A DNA stretch of 64,000 nucleotides from NCBI RefSeq assembly GCF_014644295.1, contig NZ_BMKK01000008.1, positions 124,001-188,000 of the forward strand, written 5' to 3'. Position numbers and translations under genes: made by a program. Within the stretch, counting starts at the first letter, position 1, and the number at the start of each line of letters is the position of its first letter. The stretch is from Emticicia aquatilis. Lineage in GTDB: Bacteria > Bacteroidota > Bacteroidia > Cytophagales > Spirosomataceae. The notes beneath the pieces are model-generated. The model was given only the letters and a program-made list of their open reading frames with translations, did not search any database and was not told the origin of the DNA. Below, one piece after another: positions 23,593 through 30,861 of the stretch.

Positions 23593-23715
23593 GCTTATGG
23601 AGCCGTGTGTCGCTGGTTCGATTCCAGCCTATCCGACTAAATTAAGGTCAAATGGTTCTTACTTCAAACACTCTTTTAGGTAGAAAAAGAAACATAATTA
23701 TCTGATTTTTTAACA

Positions 23716-25956
23716 ATGATTATAATGAAAAAATTATTAAAAGTTTCGCTTCGTCAGAATGCCATTTTTATTGCTAATGCTTCTATCATTGGTTCTCAAA
23801 AAGAGCTAAAAGGAACAACTTCTGTATTGGTTGCTAATCTTTCAAAATTAGGTTTTGATGTATCAGAACCTCTTTTGAAAGCCTTGAACCAGACATCTCC
23901 ACAATTTCAACTGGAGGTTTTAAAAACCTTTCAGGAAGTAATGGGTGCAAATAAAAATTGGACACCATTAGTAAAAGGTTGGGATGTGCCTACTGGCGAA
24001 ACAATTACCGACCACATCATTACTTATTTTGTAAATATCTTTGGAGGAAAAGGTACAAGATTAGGTTGCGGACATATTATTCCTGTAAATACTTTTCCAT
24101 TGGAACGTTACAATGGATGTCCATTTTGCGGTACACCCTTTGAATTCGGAAAAATTGAAAATTATGGTCAAGGTAGCAAAAAGAAAACTTTAGAATTGTT
24201 GACGGAAGAAGAATTAGAGAGTTTCTTAAAAGACTTATTAACGTCAAAAACTGCCCTTGATGCCACGCAAGTAGATAGCTTGAAAATCTTGTTGACGGCA
24301 TTGCCATTACCGACTGTTCAAATAGGTATGAAAGAAACTTTAATGATTGTGATTGATACGTTTATTGCTCAAAATCAAGCAGATAAAGCATCAGTTTTGT
24401 TCAATTCACCAAATGAAATCTTGCGTTACTTGTGGTACAAACACACAGGTTTCTTACAAATCATTGAGCCTAAAACTATCGTAAAACGTCATGCTAAAAA
24501 CAATAAACATTTGGGTACTTGGTTGGATACCAGCGGAAAAGCTCGCTTCGAGAAAATAGCAGATTTGAAGTTAAAATACAGCAGAAAAGAAAGCTTAATG
24601 GTAGCCAAATGGCTAAATAATTTAGATTTAGATGCTGATAAAGCTTGTGAAATCATGCACCCAAAACGTGGAATGTGGATTCGATTTATCCGTGCTTTGC
24701 GTTTGGCCGAATATAGTAAAAGAGTTGGTTTTGAAAATTTAGCAGCATTGCTTGATACATTTTATAACAAGACGTATGAAGTTTGGCAAGGAAAAGTAAA
24801 TCATTACCGCTTAAAGTCAGATGATGTTGAAACTTTCCGATTGTTGAAGCAACGTCCAGGCTTATTTGCTCGTTCACTTTTCGCAAATATGCTCTGGTTC
24901 GGAGCTGACGAAACGCTTGCTGCTTTCAGCGAAGTGATTGACAAAGTACCAGCACGTTTGGTTTTTACATTAAATATGTATGCTCAAAATTATTTCAATC
25001 CAAATAGCACTCGAGCCGTAAAACCTTTGGGTGGTGTTGCTAAGCATATTCCAGCAAATCAATTATTGGATATGTATGACGCTGAGCAATTGGCAGCAAT
25101 GCAATCGAAAATTGAAGATTTGTGCCTTTTGGCAATGAAGAAACGCTTTGAAAAGATAGAAAATCCAAACAAAACGATGTTTATTGACCCTCAATTATTC
25201 AAAATTCCAGTAGCCATCGGCGACCGAAGTGATAGCATTCAAGATTTGCCTGTGGCATTGGTAGGAACACGATTTGCCGTTGAAGGTGATACTGTAAGGT
25301 TATTTATGCAATGGGGACAAGGTTTGCCAGCTCAACACATGGATATGGATTTAAGTTGCCAGATTGCCTATGACAATAGTTTAGATTTTTGTTCTTACTC
25401 TCAGTTAAGAACTAAAGGTTGTAAGCATAGTGGTGATATGAGAAGCATCCCAAACAGAGTAGGAACTGCCGAATATATCGACTTGAATATCAGCAAATTA
25501 GAGCAAGAAGGAGCAAAGTTTGTATCATTCGTTTGCAATGCGTATAGTAACGGAAGCATTACGCCAAATATGATAGTTGGTTGGATGAATAGCAATCATC
25601 CGATGAGAATTTCGGAAAGTACGGGTGTAGCGTATGACCCATCGTGTGTGCAACACCAAGTGAGAATCACACAAGGACTTGCCAAAGGGTTAGTTTTTGG
25701 TGTATTGGATGTTAAAAATCGTGAAATAATTTGGTTAGAAATGCCATTCCAAGGGCAAGTTGTGCAAGAGTTAAACTTAAAAGGTATTAATGCCTTATTA
25801 GCAAAATTGAACGCCAAATTGACTATCGGAAACCTATTGACATTGAAAGCCGAAGCTCAAAATTTAACATTAATTGAAGCCGATAATGCCGATGAAAGTT
25901 ACACAATGCAATGGGCAATCAATGCTGCTAATGTAACAAAGTTGTTAGTAGATTAG
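23716..25956 (+). CDS. RING-motif protein of the MXAN_6230/SCO0854 type, TerD-like C-terminal part
   Basis: 746 residues (an in-frame ATG nine nt later, MKKLLKVSLRQ, is an equally possible start). A treble-clef/RING-like Zn site is seen at Cys118-Gly-His120 and Cys135-Pro-Phe-Cys138 in a family-typical setting (RLGCGHIIPVNTFP, CPFCGTPFEF). The middle is alpha-helical. Residues about 545-650 (DMDLSCQIAYD, KHSGDMRS with His571, AEYIDLNISKLEQEGAKFVS) resemble the TerD fold of stress-response proteins. From memory this matches a family annotated as MXAN_6230/SCO0854 RING proteins, function unknown. It lies between the tRNA array and an exoribonuclease/RtcB pair, so a role in sensing or handling damaged RNA is inferred. 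Confidence 0.72.
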   Translation: MIIMKKLLKVSLRQNAIFIANASIIGSQKELKGTTSVLVANLSKLGFDVSEPLLKALNQTSPQFQLEVLKTFQEVMGANKNWTPLVKGWDVPTGETITDHIITYFVNIFGGKGTRLGCGHIIPVNTFPLERYNGCPFCGTPFEFGKIENYGQGSKKKTLELLTEEELESFLKDLLTSKTALDATQVDSLKILLTALPLPTVQIGMKETLMIVIDTFIAQNQADKASVLFNSPNEILRYLWYKHTGFLQIIEPKTIVKRHAKNNKHLGTWLDTSGKARFEKIADLKLKYSRKESLMVAKWLNNLDLDADKACEIMHPKRGMWIRFIRALRLAEYSKRVGFENLAALLDTFYNKTYEVWQGKVNHYRLKSDDVETFRLLKQRPGLFARSLFANMLWFGADETLAAFSEVIDKVPARLVFTLNMYAQNYFNPNSTRAVKPLGGVAKHIPANQLLDMYDAEQLAAMQSKIEDLCLLAMKKRFEKIENPNKTMFIDPQLFKIPVAIGDRSDSIQDLPVALVGTRFAVEGDTVRLFMQWGQGLPAQHMDMDLSCQIAYDNSLDFCSYSQLRTKGCKHSGDMRSIPNRVGTAEYIDLNISKLEQEGAKFVSFVCNAYSNGSITPNMIVGWMNSNHPMRISESTGVAYDPSCVQHQVRITQGLAKGLVFGVLDVKNREIIWLEMPFQGQVVQELNLKGINALLAKLNAKLTIGNLLTLKAEAQNLTLIEADNADESYTMQWAINAANVTKLLVD

Positions 25957-25964
25957 AAACTTAG

Positions 25965-25995
25965 CCATCCAAGTTTTTGTGGCTTGGGTGGTTTT
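25965..25995 (+). terminator. terminator-like hairpin between RING and exonuclease genes
   Basis: CCATCCAAG (25965-25973) pairs with CTTGGGTGG (25983-25991; one T-G pair) and is followed by TTTT. The short T-run suggests partial termination or an attenuation point inside the operon. Confidence 0.6.
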
Positions 25996-26010
25996 AAAAA
26001 TATCAAAAAA

Positions 26011-26562
26011 ATGAATTATATTATAGTAGATTTGGAAGCAACTTGCTTGGAAAACAGAGATAATAGCCCAAATGAAATCATAGAAATTGGTGCTGTATGT
26101 ATCAATGAAAAGCAAGATATAATTGGTGAATTCAATCGTTTTGTAAGGCCAAGCATACACCCTATCCTTTCAGATTTTTGTATAAATCTCACATCAATTT
26201 CTCAGGAACAAGTTAATAATTCTAATACTTTCCCATTAGTATTAGCAGAATTTAAGGAATGGATTAATAGCTTTCTTGATGATTATTTACTTTGTTCTTG
26301 GGGGTTTTATGACCAAGTACAATTAAAAAACGATTGTCAACTACATGGATTGGATATTGATTGGTTATACAACCATATTAGTCTCAAACATCAATATGCT
26401 ATCATAAAAAAGACCCGTTCCATGGGAATGAAAAACGCATTAAAAAATGAGAAGTTAATATTAGAAGGAACTCACCATAGAGGTATTGATGATGCAAAAA
26501 ATATCGCTAAGATTTTTTGTAAGTTATTCAATAAATGGAATTTCTCTAAACGTAGAGAATAA
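26011..26562 (+). CDS. ERI1/3'hExo-like DEDDh 3'-5' exoribonuclease
   Basis: 183 residues from ATG 26011 (MNYIIVDLEATC); the upstream open codons come from a TTG inside a hairpin and are rejected. The DEDDh motifs are visible: Asp7 and Glu9 in IVDLEATC, the SPNEIIEIGAV strand, Asp101 in SWGFYDQVQLKND, and His156/Asp161 in HHRGIDDAKNIAKIF. This arrangement with DLEATC and the NEIIEIGAV run is that of the ERI1/KapD branch, which trims 3' ends of structured RNAs, including histone mRNA, 5.8S rRNA and small RNAs in eukaryotes. Just before rtcB and after a tRNA array, it could trim 3' overhangs of cleaved tRNAs or remove excised pieces; this is inference. Confidence 0.9.
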   Translation: MNYIIVDLEATCLENRDNSPNEIIEIGAVCINEKQDIIGEFNRFVRPSIHPILSDFCINLTSISQEQVNNSNTFPLVLAEFKEWINSFLDDYLLCSWGFYDQVQLKNDCQLHGLDIDWLYNHISLKHQYAIIKKTRSMGMKNALKNEKLILEGTHHRGIDDAKNIAKIFCKLFNKWNFSKRRE

Positions 26563-26612
26563 TCGAGCCTAAAATTTTCTTGATTTTCAAAATCAACTTT
26601 TAAACTACAAAA

Positions 26613-28130
26613 ATGAACATAACAATACAACAAATAACAGCCCTTGCACCAATTCCAGAAGATTTGCATGACGCATTTCTCAGAGTTGCCAAAGGGCTAA
26701 CCGAGCGAGCCGAATATCCAACCGAGAAGGTGCTGACCTTATTCGCTCAAATGCTCGAAAATCCCAAAAAATACGCTTATTCAAAGAATAAAGTAACCAA
26801 TTTGGCCAAGAAAATATATGATTTGCAAGTAGAGACAGGGCATACCCTGTCTTTAACCAACGAAGGCCGTGCCTATATTCCAAAAGAAGAATTCATGCAA
26901 ATAGATGAAAAGCCAAAGTCTCAGGCAACCGAATTTAATCTACGATATGAAAACGTAGCCTACACAATCTATGGTAAAAATTTCATTGAGCAAGGTGCTT
27001 TAAATCAGATGAATACAGCTGTAAGTTTGCCAATTTCGATAGCTGGGGCATTAATGCCCGATGCACATCAGGGCTACGGCTTGCCAATTGGTGGAGTTTT
27101 GGCCACGGAAGCTGATAAAATAATTCCGTATGCCGTAGGAGTCGATATTGCCTGCCGCATGTGCTTATCCGTTTTTGATGTTTCGGCAGATATTTTCAAG
27201 CGAAAACCACATCTCTTAAAACGAACTTTGCTCGAAAACACCAAGTTTGGTATCGGTGGCGAAACTGCTCATAAATTTGATGAATCGGTAATGGATAAAC
27301 CCGAATGGACAGCCACCAAAATTATCCGAGATTTGAAAGACAAAGCCTATCGCCAACTTGGCACATCGGGGACTGGGAATCACTTTGTAGAGTGGGGCTT
27401 ATTGGAAGTGACCGAACATGATGATTTACTTAATTTGCCAGTTGGTACATATTTGGCTTTGCTATCACATTCAGGTTCACGTGGTTTTGGTGGGACAGTT
27501 GCTGGGCATTATTCAAAAATTGCCATGCAAAAAACTGTCTTACCAAAACAGGCAGCTCATTTGGCATGGCTCGATTTAAACACCGAAGAAGGGCAAGAAT
27601 ATTGGATTGCCATGAATCTTGCGGGCGATTACGCCTCGGCCAATCACCACGAAATCCATGCAAAAGTTGCTAAGGCAATTTCTGAAAAGCCACTTTTAAT
27701 GGTCGAAAACCACCATAATTTTGCATGGAAAGAGCAGTTTGATGGAAAAGACGTTTTGGTTCACCGCAAAGGAGCAACTCCAGCGGGAAACAACGATTTA
27801 GGAATTATACCAGGCTCAATGACTGCCCCAGGTTTTGTAGTACGTGGCTTAGGAAATACTGACTCAATCAATTCAGCCTCACACGGAGCGGGTCGTCTGA
27901 TGAGCCGAACAGCAGCTTTTAATTCGGTCACTAAAAATTCGATGAATAAAATACTGAACGAACACGGTATCGAACTCATCGGTGGAGATTTAGACGAAGC
28001 ACCAATGGTTTATAAAGACATCAATGAGGTAATTTCAGCTCAAACCGATTTAGTAAAAGTTTTGGCGAAATTCACTCCAAAGATTGTTCGAATGGCCGAC
28101 GCTAATCGAAAAGAAGGTAGAGAAGATTGA
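26613..28130 (+). CDS. rtcB: RNA-splicing ligase RtcB family protein
   Basis: 505 residues. RtcB joins RNA ends bearing 3'-phosphate or 2',3'-cyclic phosphate to 5'-OH ends using GTP and Mn2+, the end type left by anticodon nucleases and tRNA-splicing endonucleases. Catalytic features: MPDAHQGYGLPIGGV, GVDIACRM with Asp178 and Cys181, GTSGTGNHFVEWG, SHSGSRG, ASANHHEI, NHHNFAW, and the guanylylated histidine in SASHGAGR (His424), followed by GGDLDEAP. The first ~100 residues (ALAPIPEDLHDAFLRVAKGL onward) are an N-terminal helical extension not found in the E. coli enzyme. The gene ends the island; no archease, RtcA or RtcR-type regulator is adjacent, so regulation must differ from the E. coli/Salmonella rtcBA operon. 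Confidence 0.95.
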   Translation: MNITIQQITALAPIPEDLHDAFLRVAKGLTERAEYPTEKVLTLFAQMLENPKKYAYSKNKVTNLAKKIYDLQVETGHTLSLTNEGRAYIPKEEFMQIDEKPKSQATEFNLRYENVAYTIYGKNFIEQGALNQMNTAVSLPISIAGALMPDAHQGYGLPIGGVLATEADKIIPYAVGVDIACRMCLSVFDVSADIFKRKPHLLKRTLLENTKFGIGGETAHKFDESVMDKPEWTATKIIRDLKDKAYRQLGTSGTGNHFVEWGLLEVTEHDDLLNLPVGTYLALLSHSGSRGFGGTVAGHYSKIAMQKTVLPKQAAHLAWLDLNTEEGQEYWIAMNLAGDYASANHHEIHAKVAKAISEKPLLMVENHHNFAWKEQFDGKDVLVHRKGATPAGNNDLGIIPGSMTAPGFVVRGLGNTDSINSASHGAGRLMSRTAAFNSVTKNSMNKILNEHGIELIGGDLDEAPMVYKDINEVISAQTDLVKVLAKFTPKIVRMADANRKEGRED

Positions 28131-28132
28131 AA

Positions 28133-28161
28133 AAAAGCTGGGTGAATCTCACCCAGCTTTT
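28133..28161. terminator. strong terminator after rtcB
   Basis: Perfect 13-bp stem AAAAGCTGGGTGA / TCACCCAGCTTTT with loop ATC. It ends the RNA-repair operon and can also serve the convergent gene at 28188. Confidence 0.9.
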
Positions 28162-28187
28162 AAATATATTGCTTTGCTATTGAATAT

Positions 28188-30503
28188 TTATTGTTTCACA
28201 ATCGTAATTGGAACACAAATTTTCGGTGGACAAACCGAACAACTCGCTGGTGGAGTGACACTTGTTGTCAATTCACATCCATTGGCGTCGATAATTTTTA
28301 GTGTACGTACACCACCACTAATCAAACCTGCTGAAATAGTAGGAGGAGTAGTTGCATTATAATTATAAGTCACCCCAGTCGATACATTATTTAGTAAAAC
28401 TGTATATGTAGTTCCACTTCCGCCCGAAGGATTCAAGACGATTGTAAAGGTATCGTCAGCCGATGTGCTTGGAGTGCCTGCATTACTACAGAATGTAACT
28501 GCATTTGCCGATAATGGAGCAGGCTTTACCGTAACAGTAACTGAGCTTGTGCTTACGCAACCAGCTGTACTGGTAGCTGTCACAGTATAAACAGTCGTAG
28601 ATGTCGGATTAACTGTAATCGAAGCGGTTGTCGCTCCAGTACTCCAGAGCAATGTTCCAGTACCTGTTGCTGTAAGTGTAGTCGGTGTACTTCCACAAAT
28701 TGCTACATCTGCTCCTGCACTAACCGTTGGTAGTGGATTTACATTTACTATCACAGGGCAACAATTTCCTGTTAGACAACCAGAGGATGCCGTAAAATTG
28801 ACTGAGTAACTACCACTTTCTGTGACGGTAAATGTTGCACTGGTGGCACCCGAAATTAATACATTGTCTTTATACCATTGATAGCTTGGAGCTGTACCTG
28901 GTGCAGTAAGTATAAGAGATTGTCCCTGACATATTTGTATTGGCACAGATACACAAGCACTGGCAATGTCGTCTTCGGTAGTTACTCCATTATTATATGG
29001 CGAATCGGTATCAGTTTCGAAAGCTGATACGATTTCGGCAAGGTTGCTAATTACACCCACAGAATCAACCTTTGCAGTAAGTTGTAACGATAAAATATTA
29101 GTTGTTCCGCCTAAAGCACTACCAATATTCCAGATACCTGTTGTCGGATTATAAAGCGTTCCAGTAGCAGCCGAATGAGAAACATAAGTAAAACCTGCTG
29201 GTAATAAATCTTTCACTTTTAATCCAGTTGCATTTAAAGTCGTTACGTCACGTGTTGCAGTAATCAAGAAATTTACGTTAGCACCTAATGCTGGCGTTGC
29301 GTTATCCACTGCTTTTGTGAGTGAAATATCAATTAAATTTGAATCACAAGCATCAGGAACACCGTCGCCATCATTGTCTAATAAATCATTACCAGAACAT
29401 TTATCCATACAATCAGGCACGCCATCTCCATCAGCATCTAATTTTACGAAAGCATAATAAACATCGTATGATGCTCCAACTGCAGCCAAACTCGAAAACG
29501 TTATTCTAATTTTATTAAATGTGCCAATTGCTTTCACCCCTATTTGATATGCTGGGTTTGCACCTCCGAGTGCTACCGCTGTCAGAAGAGAAGCACTGTT
29601 GACATTTTGTACCAAAGTTGCTCCATTGTAAAGCTGTATTGATATCCCCCCCAATAAAGTCAAATCTAATAAACCAGAGTTATTCTTGAGTAAAAAGCCA
29701 GCAAAAGTGCCAGCTGCATAGGTAGAGGCTGCCGTTACTTCTATTGATTTTGTACAACCTAAACCAACTGCAATAGTTACATTTGCGGCTAAAGTTGTGT
29801 CACCCGTAACATTAGCGATGTTATTAACGCTACTTAATAAACACAAGCCCGAAGAACCAACAACAGCATTTCCTGTTACTTCAGAGCCAGTCAGTGCATT
29901 TACACAATCATGGGCACAATTGGCAGGCCCTTCAAAAGCTCCATAAACTCGAATAGAAGTCAATGCTCCGACCGTACCATTCGATACCAAGCGAACTTCA
30001 TCAAAATCTTGGGTTGTTACAAAACTCAAAATCTGTTTTCCATCAGAACTACCCTGTAAAACAGATAAAGATAAAAGAGAGCCTCCTCCGCTAAACATTC
30101 CCGTTTCTTTCAAAACACCATTGCGATAAGTCTCTACCTTCAGATTCCCTAAAATGCTGGCACTTAACAAACCACCATCTGGCCCGATAATAAAACCTGC
30201 TTCGTTTCCCCCTGGATAATACTGAAGCGAATCTTTAATAATAATAATTGGGGTATTGTTAACTAAGCTGACAGGAAGTGTGGCCACAGCATAGTTACTT
30301 TGGTCTCCGTCTATTATATTAGGGGCATTTGCGGTCCCACATAGTAAACAAACTCCACCTCCTGAAACACTGCCAATATAGGCACCACGCCCAGCAATTG
30401 GGTCCATGCAAATTTTGTTATTTTCAATAGTTTGGTTTTGCGAAAACCCCTGAAAAGTGACAAACAATAAACATGTTACAAATAAGCATACAAACTTTTT
30501 CAT
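28188..30503 (-). CDS. secreted DUF11 / thrombospondin-type-3 / Ig-like protein
   Basis: 771 residues from MKKFVCLFVTCLLFVTF (start 30503), a clear signal peptide; a longer frame to 30539 adds twelve unlikely residues. After two similar beta domains of about 180 residues (each with Gly-rich strands and an IxVYGAF or VYYAFVKL end) come calcium-binding type-3 repeats (DADGDGVPDCMDKC, DNDGDGVPDACDSN), a DUF11 domain (SLTKAVDNATPALGANVNFL), and two Ig-like units (SYQWYKDNVLIS; LLWSTGATTASITV) like those of the giant protein. It ends CPPKICVPITIVKQ with no T9SS sorting domain, a tail seen in other Cytophagales surface proteins. A cell-surface structural role is likely. Confidence 0.85.
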   Translation of the reverse strand: MKKFVCLFVTCLLFVTFQGFSQNQTIENNKICMDPIAGRGAYIGSVSGGGVCLLCGTANAPNIIDGDQSNYAVATLPVSLVNNTPIIIIKDSLQYYPGGNEAGFIIGPDGGLLSASILGNLKVETYRNGVLKETGMFSGGGSLLSLSVLQGSSDGKQILSFVTTQDFDEVRLVSNGTVGALTSIRVYGAFEGPANCAHDCVNALTGSEVTGNAVVGSSGLCLLSSVNNIANVTGDTTLAANVTIAVGLGCTKSIEVTAASTYAAGTFAGFLLKNNSGLLDLTLLGGISIQLYNGATLVQNVNSASLLTAVALGGANPAYQIGVKAIGTFNKIRITFSSLAAVGASYDVYYAFVKLDADGDGVPDCMDKCSGNDLLDNDGDGVPDACDSNLIDISLTKAVDNATPALGANVNFLITATRDVTTLNATGLKVKDLLPAGFTYVSHSAATGTLYNPTTGIWNIGSALGGTTNILSLQLTAKVDSVGVISNLAEIVSAFETDTDSPYNNGVTTEDDIASACVSVPIQICQGQSLILTAPGTAPSYQWYKDNVLISGATSATFTVTESGSYSVNFTASSGCLTGNCCPVIVNVNPLPTVSAGADVAICGSTPTTLTATGTGTLLWSTGATTASITVNPTSTTVYTVTATSTAGCVSTSSVTVTVKPAPLSANAVTFCSNAGTPSTSADDTFTIVLNPSGGSGTTYTVLLNNVSTGVTYNYNATTPPTISAGLISGGVRTLKIIDANGCELTTSVTPPASCSVCPPKICVPITIVKQ

Positions 30504-30627
30504 AAGCGTATGAATTTTATGATGAAACAATAAAAACATCTACGCTTAATCGCACAATTTCTATGCCTTTCAAAGGTGTAAAACAAATAAAAATTTCGCT
30601 TTAAATTACAATATACAACTTAAAATG

Positions 30628-30659
30628 ACGTATATTGGTAAGTTAACGTTAATATACGT
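30628..30659. repeat. inverted repeat in a 320-nt intergenic region
   Basis: ACGTATATT (30628-30636) and AATATACGT (30651-30659) form a perfect 9-bp palindromic pair with GTTAAC in the loop. It may be an operator or hairpin. The rest of 30540-30861 is AT-rich with no gene that I can support. Confidence 0.5.
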
Positions 30660-30861
30660 TTTAAAAAAACAAGGGTAAGATAGCCAATTTATGCCCGAAT
30701 GCTCAATACTCAGAAAAAACGAAAAAATTATAAAATTTCTCTTAAAAATACCTTCCAATAAATTTTAATGAATCCATAGAAAATTGGCATAAAAAATGTG
30801 GCCAAAAAAAATGGAGTTTGCGTGATAACACAAACCCCATTTCTATGTTTAAAGTAATTAT

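Larger units (their letters stand above)
23437..23636 (+). tRNA. interrupted tRNA (halves 23437-23465 and 23593-23636)
   Basis: The 5' half (acceptor CGGATAG, D-arm GCTCAGTTGGTAGAGC, then AACG) and the 3' half (from GCTTATGGAGCCGT to acceptor CTATCCG plus A73) are separated by 127 nt. Joined exactly AACG/GCTT they give a flawless 73-nt cloverleaf: 7-bp acceptor, T8-A9, 5-bp anticodon stem ACGGC/GCCGT, variable GTGTC, T-arm GCTGG-TTCGATT-CCAGC. No other join restores the anticodon stem. The loop TTATGGA places ATG at 34-36 (His codon CAU), unusual for bacteria. It is either a split or intron-bearing tRNA or one broken by insertion of the neighbouring repeat unit. Confidence 0.75.
23368..23666 (+). 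repeat. four copies of GGTCAA-N7-TTACTTCA
   Basis: Copies start at 23368, 23488, 23571 and 23646; the gap is exactly seven nt each time (copy 2 reads ATACTTCC). Copies 2 and 3 are alike over about 32 nt (23477-23508 and 23561-23592). They flank the pieces of the interrupted tRNA and the nested tRNA-like unit, and the last copy precedes the RING gene. Spacing is 120, 83 and 75 nt, close to tRNA length. They may be recombination or RNA-processing signals. Confidence 0.8.
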
